From Pseudomonas sp. FEN (GTDB lineage Bacteria; Pseudomonadota; Gammaproteobacteria; Pseudomonadales; Pseudomonadaceae), in NCBI RefSeq assembly GCF_904067045.1, contig NZ_CAJFDC010000001.1, positions 124,001 to 188,000 of the forward strand: a DNA stretch of 64,000 nt, read 5' to 3'. Made by a program: the position numbers and the translations under genes. This document shows positions 27,701-37,023 of this stretch, in pieces; the stretch's first letter is position 1, and each line of letters begins with the position of its first letter. The notes under the pieces were generated by a model that had not been told where the DNA came from, searched no databases, and saw only the letters and a program-made list of their open reading frames with translations.

Positions 27701-28009
27701 TTAGCGGCGTGTGATCAACCCCTGCCGCGCAACGCGGGTAAGTTGTCGAATCACCGCTTCGGCATGCTCGGCATCCGGCGCCTGGATCACCGCCAGGTCG
27801 AAGCTGTCATCGGCAAAGCGCGCCAGGGAATCGCCGTCCTCGACGAACTGGATCAGGAACGCCGAGGCGCGCCCCTTGCGTCGTGGCCAGCCGTCGAGAT
27901 AGCGCAGCAGCGTGGGCTGATGTTTGCCGCCAAGGAGGATTTTGGGGTTGCGAAAAGGAAGGCTCGCCGTGATCGGCGCAAGACGTACAACGGGGCGTGG
28001 ATTGTTCAA
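27701..28009 (-). CDS. Hypothetical protein with methyltransferase-like C-terminal segment
   Basis: A 102-residue ORF starting with TTG, supported by GGAG 8 bases upstream; no in-frame ATG exists. The segment FADDSFDLAVIQAPDAEHAEAVIRQ resembles motif IV-V of class I SAM methyltransferases, but the SAM-binding glycine motif is absent, so it is at most a remnant or a minimal relative. It converges on greB with 38 bases between stops. Not recognised beyond this. Confidence 0.55.
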   Translation of the reverse strand: MNNPRPVVRLAPITASLPFRNPKILLGGKHQPTLLRYLDGWPRRKGRASAFLIQFVEDGDSLARFADDSFDLAVIQAPDAEHAEAVIRQLTRVARQGLITRR

Positions 28010-28210
28010 CGTGCGTGTCTCCGCCTCAACGATCTGCCGGGCAGGTGTGAGGCAACACCGAACCAGCGCTTTAGCGGTATTTCGAAGCCTGTCTCAGGCT
28101 TCTGTCGGCGATCTTTCGACCGGCCTGGCGCCCCGCAAGTAGCTGTTTAAATCGGCGCATGTATTTATCCTAGAGAAGCCGGTAGCAAGCTGTCAAGAAT
28201 CTCCCACAAT

Positions 28211-28236
28211 GAAAAAGCCCGCAAAGATGCGGGCTT
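28211..28236 (-). terminator. Rho-independent terminator downstream of the DoxX gene
   Basis: AAGCCCGCA-AAGA-TGCGGGCTT (28215-28236), with a T5 tract on the minus strand. It is 84 bases beyond the DoxX stop. The bases from 28010 to 28210 show no gene. Confidence 0.88.
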
Positions 28237-28319
28237 GTTTCATTCTGTGGATCGGAACAAATCCATCAACTGCGCCCCGACAAGCCTGCCCCTACCGGGT
28301 GGGCGCCGCCATCTGGATT

Positions 28320-28757
28320 CTACGAGCGGGCGATGACAGCATCCGCCGAAAGTTTGCCCGCGCCCTCGATCATTACCGCGATGCTGCCGCCCAACAGGGC
28401 CAGGGCGAACTCATAACCGTTGTTGGCCATGAACAGGCCGTTGTGGATATGTACCGAGAAGATCGCCACCAGCAGGGTGAAAGTCAGCCCCAGTGCGGCT
28501 GGACGCGCCAACAGGCCGATGATCAGGGCCAGGCCGGCGAAGAACTCGGTGCCGCCCGCCAACAGGGCCATCAAGTGACCCGGGGCCAAACCGATGCTTT
28601 CCATCCATTGCGCGGTGCCAGCCAGACCATAACCGCCGAACAGGCCGAAAAGCTTCTGTGAGCCGTGGGCGGCGAAGATGATCCCGACAAAAATCCGCAG
28701 GACAGTCAGGCCATAGCCAGCGCGGGTGCTCAGGACGCGGTTGATCAAGGTGCTCAT
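28320..28757 (-). CDS. DoxX family membrane protein
   Basis: A 145-residue integral membrane protein with about four helices (17-35, 58-80, 84-103, 117-133). LRIFVGIIFAAHGSQKLFG and the ALLAGGTEFFAGLALIIGL segments are typical of DoxX/DoxD-like proteins. Members are linked to thiosulfate:quinone oxidation, redox stress or are uncharacterised, so no reaction is claimed. Single gene with its own terminator; the ATG is preceded by an AAAGGATT ribosome binding site. Confidence 0.9.
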   Translation of the reverse strand: MSTLINRVLSTRAGYGLTVLRIFVGIIFAAHGSQKLFGLFGGYGLAGTAQWMESIGLAPGHLMALLAGGTEFFAGLALIIGLLARPAALGLTFTLLVAIFSVHIHNGLFMANNGYEFALALLGGSIAVMIEGAGKLSADAVIARS

Positions 28758-28857
28758 CGGTGAATCCTTTTCAATATGGGGTTGATGGGCCTCATATTAA
28801 TCAGTTATTGAAATACAAAAAGCGCAAAAAACCCAACAAAACAATCGATTTATTCGA

Positions 28858-30279
28858 TCATTTGCGCGAGGCAATCTTGCGTTCATTCGGTTCCAGGGAA
28901 TCACGCTCCCGGTCGAATGCCAGGTAGTACTTGTTCACGCTGTTCACATAGTTCACGGCATTCATCCCCACCTGTTCCATGGCAATGCGTTCGACCTGGA
29001 AGAACCACTGGTTGGGGTTCAGGCCACGGCGACGGGCCTCGGCGCGCATGCCCTGGACCCGCTCCGGGCCCATGTTGTAGGCCGCCAGGACAAAGGCCAT
29101 GCGTTCGCGCTCGTTGAGCTTGGGGCTGGCAAAGAACTTGCGCCGGATCAGCGCCAGGTACTTGGCTCCGGCCTGCACATTGTTATCGACATTCTGGATA
29201 TTGCTCACGCCGACCCGTTGCGCCGCCGAGGGAGTCATCTGTAACAGCCCCGTCGCGCCGCTGGCGCCCCGGGCGCCGGGATCCAGGGCCGATTCCTTGA
29301 AGGCCAGCGCCGCCAGGTTCAACCAGTCGAGGCCCTGGGCCCGGGCATACCGCTGCAACACCGGACGCAGTTTTTCCAGTTTCTGCCGATCCCCCTGACT
29401 CAACGGGTAATGCACCTGGTACAGGCGTCGATAGATCCGCAGGAACGCCGTGTCCTGGTCCGAAGGGGCCTTGTAGGTCTTGAGGAAGCGGTCGATGCTC
29501 GCCCGCAGCATCGACGCATTGTCACGCACGAACCAGTGCAGTTGCCCCGGCTCGCTGACCAGCACCTGCTTGTCGAAACGCAGTTTGGGCATGATCCTGG
29601 CCCAGCGTTCGGCAATCGGCTGCTCGACAATGGTCAGGTGAAAGATCCCGCCCTGGACCATTTCCAGCACATCCTCCACCGCCAGGCTCGGATCGACCCA
29701 CTCGACCTTGACCGGCGGCAGCTTGCGCAATGCCAGTTTCTGGTTGATCTGGTTGACCGCCTCGCCCGCCGCGCTGCCCGGGGTCAGGGCGAGGGTCCGA
29801 CCGGAAAGTTGTTCGAAACGACTGAAGCGCTTCTCGCCCTTGAGCCCCACCAGCAACAGCGGCACCGTACTGCCGAGCGGGTCGCTGGCGATCACCGCAT
29901 GGCCCGGTTGGGCTTCGAGCAACTCTCCCGGGGCCACCAGATCACCCTCCCCGCGCTGCAAAGCACCCAGCAATTGGTCCTTGGCCTTGGGGATGATCTT
30001 GAGGGTGATTTCCTGATTGTCGTGGGCCTGGCTGTTGAGGAACTGCTCAAAGGCGCGCAAGCGATGGTATTCGACACCAATGGTCTCGCCCTGGACCTCG
30101 CCGCTGCTGTTGCGACTCTGGTTGACCAGCACGCGCAGGACGCGGCTGCCGCGGATTTCCGCCAGGTCGCGGAGCTTGCCGGGCTGGGCGATTTCCAATG
30201 GCCCGGCCAAACGCGCAACCGCCGGCAACGGCAGCAGCAGGGACAGGCACAGCAGGAGCAACAGCGAGGGTCGCTTCAT
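28858..30279 (-). CDS. MltF-like membrane-bound lytic transglycosylase
   Basis: A 473-residue periplasmic enzyme: signal peptide 1-22, an SBP_bac_3-like ligand domain at about 45-275, and a lysozyme-like SLT domain at about 310-455. The catalytic glutamate is in LAFKESALDP, followed by GASGATGLLQMTPSAA and later AYNMGPERV. MltF enzymes cleave the MurNAc-GlcNAc bond to form 1,6-anhydromuramyl ends, with the N-terminal domain controlling activity. CGGAGAACGG lies just before the ATG. It is divergent from tatD across 236 bases. A second MltF paralogue is usual in pseudomonads, so the symbol is left empty. Confidence 0.92.
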   Translation of the reverse strand: MKRPSLLLLLCLSLLLPLPAVARLAGPLEIAQPGKLRDLAEIRGSRVLRVLVNQSRNSSGEVQGETIGVEYHRLRAFEQFLNSQAHDNQEITLKIIPKAKDQLLGALQRGEGDLVAPGELLEAQPGHAVIASDPLGSTVPLLLVGLKGEKRFSRFEQLSGRTLALTPGSAAGEAVNQINQKLALRKLPPVKVEWVDPSLAVEDVLEMVQGGIFHLTIVEQPIAERWARIMPKLRFDKQVLVSEPGQLHWFVRDNASMLRASIDRFLKTYKAPSDQDTAFLRIYRRLYQVHYPLSQGDRQKLEKLRPVLQRYARAQGLDWLNLAALAFKESALDPGARGASGATGLLQMTPSAAQRVGVSNIQNVDNNVQAGAKYLALIRRKFFASPKLNERERMAFVLAAYNMGPERVQGMRAEARRRGLNPNQWFFQVERIAMEQVGMNAVNYVNSVNKYYLAFDRERDSLEPNERKIASRK

Positions 30280-30515
30280 CCGTTCTCCGGAAAGAATACT
30301 GCCCAGTCTCAGGCCAGGTGACCTGAAGTCGGACGACTGAAATCGAGCGTTTTTTGAACGCGAAAAGTGCGGAAGGTTGGCGCGGCATCGGGGCTCATGG
30401 CGACCGATGCGTACTTCCGGCTTTAAGAGACAGTCATAACTCGTTGTAGTTCTTGATTTTTATTATAAATCTACAGCTCTGGTATGCTTTTCGGCCTGTG
30501 GCCTGAGGTAGCACC

Positions 30516-31322
30516 ATGCAACTCATCGATATCGGCGTCAACCTGACCCATGCCAGTTTTGCCGGCAAACAACAGGAAATACTGGAGCGTGCCTATGCCG
30601 CCGGAGTCTGCCAACTGATAGTGACAGGCACCAGTCTGGCGGGCAGCGAACAGGCGCTGGAGCTATGTCGGGAGCGGGATCAGAGCGGCCAGAGGCTGTT
30701 TGCCAGCGCCGGCATTCATCCTCACTCCGCCAGCGAGTGGACGGCCGATAGCGCCGTTCGTCTGAAAGCCCTGCTTATGCAGCCGAATGTTTGCGCGGTC
30801 GGCGAGTGCGGGCTGGATTTCAACCGGGATTTCTCCCCGCGCCCGCAACAGGAAAAAGTCCTCGAGGAACACCTGGCCCTGGCCGTGGAGCTGCAGCGGC
30901 CAGTATTCCTCCATGAGCGCGACGCCAACATCCGCTTGCTGGAGATTCTGCGCGACTACCGCGACCGCCTGCCCGCCGCCGTGGTGCATTGCTTCACCGG
31001 TGAGCAAAAGGCCTTGTTCGGCTACCTGGACCTGGACCTGCATATCGGCATCACCGGCTGGATCTGCGATGAACGCCGTGGCAGCCACCTGCATCCGCTG
31101 GTGCGGGAGATTCCCCGCGGCCGCCTGATGCTCGAAAGCGACGCCCCCTACCTGTTGCCGCGCAGCCTGCGGCCCAAGCCGAAAAACGGGCGCAACGAAC
31201 CGGCCTACCTGGGCGAAGTGCTGCGCGAAGTGGCCCTGCACCGCGGCGAAAGCCAGGAGCAACTGGCCGCCCATGCCACGGACTGCGCCCGAGCATTCTT
31301 CAACTTGCCGAATATCGACTGA
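30516..31322 (+). CDS. tatD: TatD family metal-dependent DNase
   Basis: A 268-residue TIM-barrel hydrolase. DIGVNLTH at the start replaces the usual D(S/T)HCH; GIHPHSA, GECGLDF, FLHERDA, VHCFTGE and ESDAPYL supply the remaining metal-binding and catalytic residues. INIGVNLTH-like starts are typical of TatD proper, as opposed to YcfH/YjjV. The enzyme is a 3'-5' exonuclease linked to DNA repair. Bases 30443-30490 are AT-rich and probably hold the promoter, though I could not settle on a spaced -35/-10. A chemoreceptor gene follows 96 bases downstream. Confidence 0.92.
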   Translation: MQLIDIGVNLTHASFAGKQQEILERAYAAGVCQLIVTGTSLAGSEQALELCRERDQSGQRLFASAGIHPHSASEWTADSAVRLKALLMQPNVCAVGECGLDFNRDFSPRPQQEKVLEEHLALAVELQRPVFLHERDANIRLLEILRDYRDRLPAAVVHCFTGEQKALFGYLDLDLHIGITGWICDERRGSHLHPLVREIPRGRLMLESDAPYLLPRSLRPKPKNGRNEPAYLGEVLREVALHRGESQEQLAAHATDCARAFFNLPNID

Positions 31323-31361
31323 AGCGGTATTGATACATATCAACTATCGTTTTCTGGCTAG

Positions 31362-31377
31362 CGGCACAATACTGGCA
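31362..31377 (+). promoter_or_regulatory. Possible sigma54-type promoter of the chemoreceptor gene
   Basis: CGGCAC-AATAC-TGGCA keeps the invariant GG and GC at the right spacing of 10 bases, with two deviations from TGGCAC-N5-TTGCA. It ends 41 bases before the ATG. Confidence 0.3.
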
Positions 31378-31418
31378 CCTTGCCAATACTGTTTCCGCTC
31401 AATCAGAGAAGACCTTAC

Positions 31419-32897
31419 ATGGGTGCCTGGCTTAGCAACATCTCGCTGAAGTACAAATTCTGGGCTGTGAACGCGGTCGCTTTCGTCACCACCTTGCTCC
31501 TGGTGTTGTACGCCGTGCAGCTTGAACAACAGGCCCGCACCGAGGCCGCGCGCGGCGCGGTCCAGGCCCAGGTCCGCCTGCTCAGCGCCTGGCCCGAAGG
31601 CAAGGCCTGGCCCGAGGCCGACAACCTGCTGCCGTTCAAGGCCGGCGAAACACCGACCCTCAAGGGCCAGATGTTGCCACGCCTCAAGGACGCCAAGGGC
31701 TGGGTCGATTACGACTACATGCCCCTGTTCGGCGAAAATCCACTGCTCGGCGCCCAGGTGCTCAGCCATGGCGACCAGCAGGTGGCTGTACTCGCCTATG
31801 CGCCAAGCCTGGCCCAAGTATTCAGCGAACGATTCGTCAACTATGCCGTGGCGGTGTTCATCCTGATGCTGGCGATGCTCTGCGCGTCCCAACTGCTGAT
31901 CCGTTTCCTGCTCAGCCAGCTCAATACCCTCAAGGACGTGATGCTCCATGTGGAGAAGACCGGCGACCTCTCGGCCCGTGTCCCACTGGCGGGCAAGGAT
32001 GAAGTCGGACAGATGGCCAGTGCCTTCAATGCGATGCAGGCCGGTTATCAGCGGGTCGTCGGCACGGTCGCCCGCACGGCGGCGCAACTGGATGTCGGTG
32101 CCGCGCGCCTGGCCTCGAGCATGAACGACGTGCGCCACGGCATGCTCGGCCAGCAGAGCGAAACCGACCAGGCCGCCACGGCCATCAACGAGATGTCGGC
32201 CACGGTCTATCACATTGCCCAGCACGCCGGTGCCACCCGTGACCTGTCGCAAACCGCCGACGGCCTGGCCGGCAGCGGGCAGGCGGTGGTCAGTCGGGTC
32301 CAGCAATCCATCACCGGGCTGTCCAGCGGCGTGCAACAGACCGCCGTGATGATCCAGCAACTGGCCGAGGACAGCCAGAAGATCAACAGCGTGGTCAACG
32401 TGATCCACAGCATCGCCGAACAGACCAACCTGCTGGCTTTGAACGCCGCCATCGAAGCGGCCCGGGCCGGGGAAATGGGCCGTGGTTTCGCGGTGGTCGC
32501 CGATGAAGTACGCAACCTGGCCAAGCGGGTGCAGGCCTCCACCGACGAAATCACCACCATGGTCTCCGCCTTGCAGGCTGGCACCCGCGATGCGGTGGAC
32601 TTCATGCAGGAAAGCTCGTTCAAGGCCGACGACTGCGTGCAACAGGCCCGGGAAGCCGGGGAGGCGCTGGCCCAGATCACCGGCGCGGTGGCCCAGATGC
32701 GTGAAAGCAACACCCAGATCGCCGTGGCCGCCGAACAGCAGAGCCAGGTGGCGGAGGAAATGAACCGGGCGGTGGTAAGCATCCGCGACGTGACCGAGAA
32801 CACCGTGCAACAGACCGTCGACTCGGCCACCACCAGCCATGAGCTGGCCAAGCTGGCGGGAGAGCTGAGCAAAGCCATTGGCCAGCTCAAGCTATAG
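31419..32897 (+). CDS. Methyl-accepting chemotaxis protein
   Basis: A 492-residue transducer. TM1 is at about 14-34, a periplasmic sensor of about 100 residues (35-137), TM2 at about 138-160, HAMP at about 160-213 and the cytoplasmic signalling hairpin to the end. The tip [20 protein letters not shown]...[15 protein letters not shown] is the CheA/CheW contact region. The sensor is shorter than a four-helix bundle (about 150) and has no family signature I can name. No C-terminal CheR-tethering pentapeptide. I chose [15 protein letters not shown] with AGAAG upstream over a frame 13 codons longer. Confidence 0.93.
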   Translation: MGAWLSNISLKYKFWAVNAVAFVTTLLLVLYAVQLEQQARTEAARGAVQAQVRLLSAWPEGKAWPEADNLLPFKAGETPTLKGQMLPRLKDAKGWVDYDYMPLFGENPLLGAQVLSHGDQQVAVLAYAPSLAQVFSERFVNYAVAVFILMLAMLCASQLLIRFLLSQLNTLKDVMLHVEKTGDLSARVPLAGKDEVGQMASAFNAMQAGYQRVVGTVARTAAQLDVGAARLASSMNDVRHGMLGQQSETDQAATAINEMSATVYHIAQHAGATRDLSQTADGLAGSGQAVVSRVQQSITGLSSGVQQTAVMIQQLAEDSQKINSVVNVIHSIAEQTNLLALNAAIEAARAGEMGRGFAVVADEVRNLAKRVQASTDEITTMVSALQAGTRDAVDFMQESSFKADDCVQQAREAGEALAQITGAVAQMRESNTQIAVAAEQQSQVAEEMNRAVVSIRDVTENTVQQTVDSATTSHELAKLAGELSKAIGQLKL

Positions 32898-32944
32898 GAT
32901 CGATAGGAAGAGTTGATTCGCGCGCCATCCTGGCTGGGCTTAAT

Positions 32945-32973
32945 CTCTGTTCACCGACTACACGAACAGAGGA
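32945..32973 (+). promoter_or_regulatory. Leader hairpin overlapping a ribosome binding site
   Basis: CTCTGTTC (32945-32952) is perfectly inverted as GAACAGAG (32964-32971); the Shine-Dalgarno AGAGGA of the next gene (32968-32973) lies in the 3' arm. Confidence 0.45.
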
Positions 32974-32980
32974 CACGATC

Positions 32981-33220
32981 ATGGGTCAACGTCATCCCAA
33001 CTTCCCCGCCTGGCAATGGCGGGTTGCACCACAAGCCTCGAACGATGGCACCGGCGAAGGCATGCAAGTGCTGGCGGTGATCCTCTTCGCGCTGTCCTTC
33101 CTGCTGGTGAGTTCCGGCGTATTCGCCCAGGACCCAACCGACTTCGCCGTCGGCGTACTGGGCCTGGTGGCAGCGTTCAGCCTGCGCAGCAAAGGCCAGC
33201 GCCTGGCATTGGAAGCCTGA
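32981..33220 (+). CDS. Small membrane protein, function unknown
   Basis: A 79-residue protein. Residues 1-27 are polar; hydrophobic segments at about 29-47 (VLAVILFALSFLLVSSGVF) and 53-66 (FAVGVLGLVAAFSL) suggest one or two membrane passages; the tail is RSKGQRLALEA. The ATG has AGAGGA upstream, partly held in a hairpin. No family recognised. It stands alone between the chemoreceptor and a REPIN. Confidence 0.72.
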   Translation: MGQRHPNFPAWQWRVAPQASNDGTGEGMQVLAVILFALSFLLVSSGVFAQDPTDFAVGVLGLVAAFSLRSKGQRLALEA

Positions 33221-33279
33221 GCTATAGCAGCGGTTTTGCATAGAGACCGGCTTGCTGCAATACAAGGCCAAACACGATC

Positions 33280-33354
33280 CCTGTAGGAGCAACCGCCGCG
33301 AAGAGGCCCTTTAGGCCGCCAAAAAGCTTCGCGGGCAAGCCCTGCTCCTACAGG
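33280..33354. repeat. REPIN downstream of the small membrane protein gene
   Basis: CCTGTAGGAGCAACCGCCGC at 33280 and the inverse GGCAAGCCCTGCTCCTACAGG end at 33354, with CGCGAAG/CTTCGCG inner arms. It lies between convergent genes. GGAGC class. Confidence 0.85.
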
Positions 33355-33381
33355 ATGGCGATGCAACAGCCAGCGCCGGTC

Positions 33382-34179
33382 TCAGCCGAACACGGTAACG
33401 GTCTGCCGGCTCAACGCAATCAAGCGCCCATCCGCACTCCACAACGCCGCCGCGACATGACCATAGCCGTCGCGGGCATGCTCGATCACCGCGCGATATT
33501 TGCACCAATCCAGGGTATCAAGCTCCAGCAAAGGCTGGACGAACTCCACCGTCCAGGTCAGGGTACTGCCCGCCGCCGGTTTGCTCAGATGCGGCAGCAC
33601 GGCCGGCGGCCAGGCATCCACCAGCGCCAGCAGGTGCGCCTCGGTCAACGGTTCCTGCCGGACATCGCCGCGCAGGCGTACCCAACCACCCATCTCACGC
33701 GACGTATTGTGAGTGAAAGGCATGCCGCCAATCCCCCAGCGCAGCGCCAGATGACGCATGAACTCCGGCATCACCCCTGGGATATAGGGCGCCTCCGGGC
33801 ATTCGTCCCAGTGTTTGATCGAGGGCGCCGGCTCAGCCAGCACCTCCACCACCGATTCACGCGAAGCACCGAAGCTGCCCTGCACCAGCGTCACCACCTG
33901 GCCATTCTGCACCGCCCGGCCCAGCACCTGGCTGACCGCCTTGCCCTCGCGCAGCACATCCACCTCGAAGTCGATGGGCACCCCCGGCTCGGCCGGCCCG
34001 ACAAAGGTGACCGCCAGCGAACGCAACGGGCGCTCAACCGACACCCGGGCCCGCATCGCTTCGTACTGCAGCGCCACCACCAGACCACCGAAACCGGCCC
34101 GCCCCTGCGCCCACTCGGCGGGAATGGAAAGCCCCTTGGGCTCACGACGAACCGCATCGAGCAAATCTGAAAAGCGCAT
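33382..34179 (-). CDS. Acyl-CoA thioesterase, double-hotdog (4HBT_3/TesB-like)
   Basis: A 265-residue protein with two hotdog repeats: residues 1-115 (GRAGFGGLVVALQYEAM contains the central-helix region; LRSLAVTFVGPAEPG follows) and about 140-265 (WVRLRGDV, AWPPAVLP, TWTVEFVQPL). The family hydrolyses acyl-CoA thioesters; chain-length preference cannot be read. GAGG lies before the ATG. It follows the CHAD-domain gene after 98 bases and may or may not be cotranscribed with it. Confidence 0.85.
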   Translation of the reverse strand: MRFSDLLDAVRREPKGLSIPAEWAQGRAGFGGLVVALQYEAMRARVSVERPLRSLAVTFVGPAEPGVPIDFEVDVLREGKAVSQVLGRAVQNGQVVTLVQGSFGASRESVVEVLAEPAPSIKHWDECPEAPYIPGVMPEFMRHLALRWGIGGMPFTHNTSREMGGWVRLRGDVRQEPLTEAHLLALVDAWPPAVLPHLSKPAAGSTLTWTVEFVQPLLELDTLDWCKYRAVIEHARDGYGHVAAALWSADGRLIALSRQTVTVFG

Positions 34180-34277
34180 GCCTACCTCGGCTGAAAAGAG
34201 TCCTGCACAATAGTACTCAGTTCATCCAGGCCACACAGCACTCATACCGGCCAAAGCAGCCGTCGAACAGGCCGCTG

Positions 34278-35045
34278 TCACTTGGCGAAACAAACCTCGC
34301 TCAAGCGGTCCAGCACCCGGTCGGCCTTGCTCTCGGCCAGGCTCATGGTCCTGCGCCACCCCGTTACACAGGCTTGCAGGTCCGGCTCCTGTTCCGCCCG
34401 AAGCAGCCATTGCCAGCAATCGTGCCAGTCACCCAGCGCTTCCTGGGCCGACTTCAGGCATTTCAAGGCCGGGGCCGGCAACCGGTTCAGTTGCGGATAG
34501 GCTTCGGCGGCGTAACGCACGCGCTTGATCAACAGGCGCAGCCGATGGCGATCATGCAGCGGGTCGTGCAAGGCTTGATCCAACGCGTCCCACTGTTTTT
34601 CCAGGCGTTTTTCGATGCGTCTGTGCAGCCGCCTCAACAGGCCCTGGTGCTGCGAAGCACGCAAGAACCGGGGGAAAACGTCGAGTACAGCGAACAATTG
34701 CGTCAACTCGGCACTGCGCGCCACGGCCCAATAATCCTCGGACAGCTGCGCCGTACGCCGCGCCGCCGCCACATGATGCCCCTGCCGGTGCAGGTAGGCG
34801 GCCAGCACTTCGCGGTCGCGGATCGGCGTGGTCAGGCGCCCGACCTGAGCCGCCGCCTGCTCGACCTGCTCGACCCCCGGCAAGCCGCGCAACGGACGCA
34901 ACAGGCTACGCAAGCGGCGTACCGTGGTGCGCAAGTCATGCAGCCCCTCCTCGTCGGTCAGCGCGTCCACCCGCGCATGACAGGCGAACAAGCGCACTTC
35001 CAGACTCACGACCTGAGCCACCAATTCATCTATCAGGGCAGACAT
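34278..35045 (-). CDS. CHAD domain protein
   Basis: A 255-residue all-helical protein consisting only of a CHAD domain: HDLRTTVRRLRSLLRPLR (about 36-53) and the later LLIKRVRYAAEAYPQL are the two conserved histidine/arginine-rich helices. CHAD domains bind polyphosphate through such basic surfaces. No CYTH domain is fused or adjacent. The start MSALIDELVAQ is 7 bases after the tgpA stop, so it is the last gene of the MoxR-DUF58-TgpA operon; the frame extends upstream into tgpA. Confidence 0.88.
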   Translation of the reverse strand: MSALIDELVAQVVSLEVRLFACHARVDALTDEEGLHDLRTTVRRLRSLLRPLRGLPGVEQVEQAAAQVGRLTTPIRDREVLAAYLHRQGHHVAAARRTAQLSEDYWAVARSAELTQLFAVLDVFPRFLRASQHQGLLRRLHRRIEKRLEKQWDALDQALHDPLHDRHRLRLLIKRVRYAAEAYPQLNRLPAPALKCLKSAQEALGDWHDCWQWLLRAEQEPDLQACVTGWRRTMSLAESKADRVLDRLSEVCFAK

Positions 35046-35052
35046 TCGACAC

Positions 35053-37023
35053 TTACTCCCAAATCGACCTTCCAAGACTGCGACGCAATGACCGCAACGC
35101 CCGTTGCAATGCATCCATCGACGGGGTCTGCCCAGCATAGCGCTGGGCCATGAAGCTCTGGATGAATGCATGGATATTTTCTGCCTGGCGCGGCAACTGC
35201 CGGGCGGCCCGCTCGCCGAAAGCCTGCGGTCCTTCGCCCGGTTCACGCACCAGCCCACGCCGACGCAACAGCTTTTCAAAGGCCGCGAACAAGCGCAATG
35301 ACGGGTCGCTCCGGTTCCGCCAAGGGCGCAGCAACAGCAGCGAGAGCAGCCCCAGGATCAGCACCAACCCGACCGGCAGCACCCAATCGACCAGATCGCC
35401 GAACCAGCGTCCCAGCAGTTGCAACTGCTGTTCGCCCTGATAACCCAGCACCCAGCGCTGCCAAGCGTAATTGAGATTATCCCAGCCCAGGCGCAGGTTA
35501 TTGAGCCAGATCAGATGACGGTAACGCAGCGGCGACAGCGGCGTCGCGTCCAACAGGTCTTCATCGGTCGCCAGGCTCTGCTCCAACCCCTGGTCGATCC
35601 GTTGCGGGGCCACCGCGTAGGTCGGATCGACACTGCGCCAGCCCTGCCCCTCCTGCCAGTATTCGACCCAGGCGTGGGCATCGAACTGGCGCACGGTGAG
35701 AAAATGGCCCGCCGGATTCAGCTCACCGCCTTGATAGCCGGCCACCATCCGCGCCGGTATCCCCGCCGCCCGTAGCACATAGGTCATGGCCCCGGCGTAA
35801 TGCGCGCAAAAGCCCTGGCGGCTGTCGAACAGGAAGCCATCGACGCTGTCGGCGCCCAGGGTCGGCGGCTTGAGGGTGTAGTGATACGGTTCGTCATGGA
35901 AGTGCTTGAGCAAGGCCGCCACCAGCGCCTCGGGCTGTGGATAACGTTGCCGTAATTGCGCGGCCCACTGGCGGCTGCGTGGATCGCCCTGGGCCGGCAA
36001 CTGCAAGGCCTGGTGCCAGGCCCGCTCATTGAGTTGCGGATCGCGCGGCACTTGCGGCCAGGACTCGACCCGATACAACAATGCCTGCCGCACCGGACGC
36101 AGGCGCTGCACACGATAGTCCGCCAATTGGCGTACATCAGCCTGATCGGTGCGGGCCACATCCAGCGCCGGCAACCAGGGTTTGCCGCTGGGCTGGAGGA
36201 TGATGTTGTAGCGCCAGGACTCGCCAGCGGCCTGCCATTTCGGCGCCTGACTGTAGGTAACCGTCGCGGCCTGGCTCCAGCGGCGGCCGTCGAATTGCTC
36301 CAGGGTCAGCGCCCGCCAGTAGAGGTCGCGACGCGCCGGCATGGGACCGTCGAAGCTGGCGCGAAAGGCCAGTTCCGCGGAGCGCCCAAGCTCGGCCACA
36401 TCCCCCGGCGACATGCTCTCGGACAGACCGCTCTGCGCCTTGTCCACGGGCAACGGCAGCGACCACAGCGGTGCAATACGGGGAAAGAACAGGAACAGCA
36501 GCAACATCAGCGGCAAGGCTTGCAGCAACAAGCTCGTGGCCAGGCGCAGGGTCGTCAGGGGGCGGGTCGTCGGCCCCTGCTGCAAACCGATCAAAGCCGC
36601 CAGCAACGCCCCCAGCGGTAACAGGCTGTAGAACGCCCAGGGCAGGCTGTCCTCGAACAGATAGGCCACCGCGACACAGAACAGCCCAAGGTAAATCAGC
36701 ACCAGGGCATCGCGGCGGGTGCGGGTCTCCACCAGCTTGAGCATGAACATCGCCACCAGCAGCACCGCCCCGGCGTCCAGTCCGATCAGGCTGCTGCGCG
36801 AAAGCCAGATACCGCCGATGGTCCCCAGCAGCAGAATCAGCTCCATCAGGCGTCCGGGAAAACGCGCCCGCATGCGATAGACCTGGATCCGCCAGACAGT
36901 ACACCCCAGCCACAGCGCCGGCATCCACGGCGGCACATGCAACCAGAACGGCACCATCACCAGGGTCTGGGCCACCAGCAGCCAGATCAGGCTCGCGCGG
37001 GAGATCAGCGGCGTGGCATTCAT
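35053..37023 (-). CDS. tgpA: Transglutaminase TgpA-like membrane protein
   Basis: A 656-residue inner-membrane protein: six or so helices in the first 200 residues (DUF3488 region), a periplasmic transglutaminase domain at about 340-480, and a last TM helix near 550 followed by a cytoplasmic tail. The catalytic triad is visible as Cys in QGFCAHYAGAM, His in FDAHAWVEYW and Asp in SVDPTYA. P. aeruginosa TgpA is essential for growth; its substrate is not known to me. The start MNATPLISRASLIWLL overlaps the DUF58 gene by 4 bases. Operon order is MoxR, DUF58, TgpA, CHAD. Confidence 0.92.
   Translation of the reverse strand: MNATPLISRASLIWLLVAQTLVMVPFWLHVPPWMPALWLGCTVWRIQVYRMRARFPGRLMELILLLGTIGGIWLSRSSLIGLDAGAVLLVAMFMLKLVETRTRRDALVLIYLGLFCVAVAYLFEDSLPWAFYSLLPLGALLAALIGLQQGPTTRPLTTLRLATSLLLQALPLMLLLFLFFPRIAPLWSLPLPVDKAQSGLSESMSPGDVAELGRSAELAFRASFDGPMPARRDLYWRALTLEQFDGRRWSQAATVTYSQAPKWQAAGESWRYNIILQPSGKPWLPALDVARTDQADVRQLADYRVQRLRPVRQALLYRVESWPQVPRDPQLNERAWHQALQLPAQGDPRSRQWAAQLRQRYPQPEALVAALLKHFHDEPYHYTLKPPTLGADSVDGFLFDSRQGFCAHYAGAMTYVLRAAGIPARMVAGYQGGELNPAGHFLTVRQFDAHAWVEYWQEGQGWRSVDPTYAVAPQRIDQGLEQSLATDEDLLDATPLSPLRYRHLIWLNNLRLGWDNLNYAWQRWVLGYQGEQQLQLLGRWFGDLVDWVLPVGLVLILGLLSLLLLRPWRNRSDPSLRLFAAFEKLLRRRGLVREPGEGPQAFGERAARQLPRQAENIHAFIQSFMAQRYAGQTPSMDALQRALRSLRRSLGRSIWE

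Noticed and set aside
31373..31390. TGGCACCTTGCC as a sigma54 promoter
   Set aside because: GG-to-GC spacing is wrong; the site 11 bases upstream fits better and was reported at low confidence.
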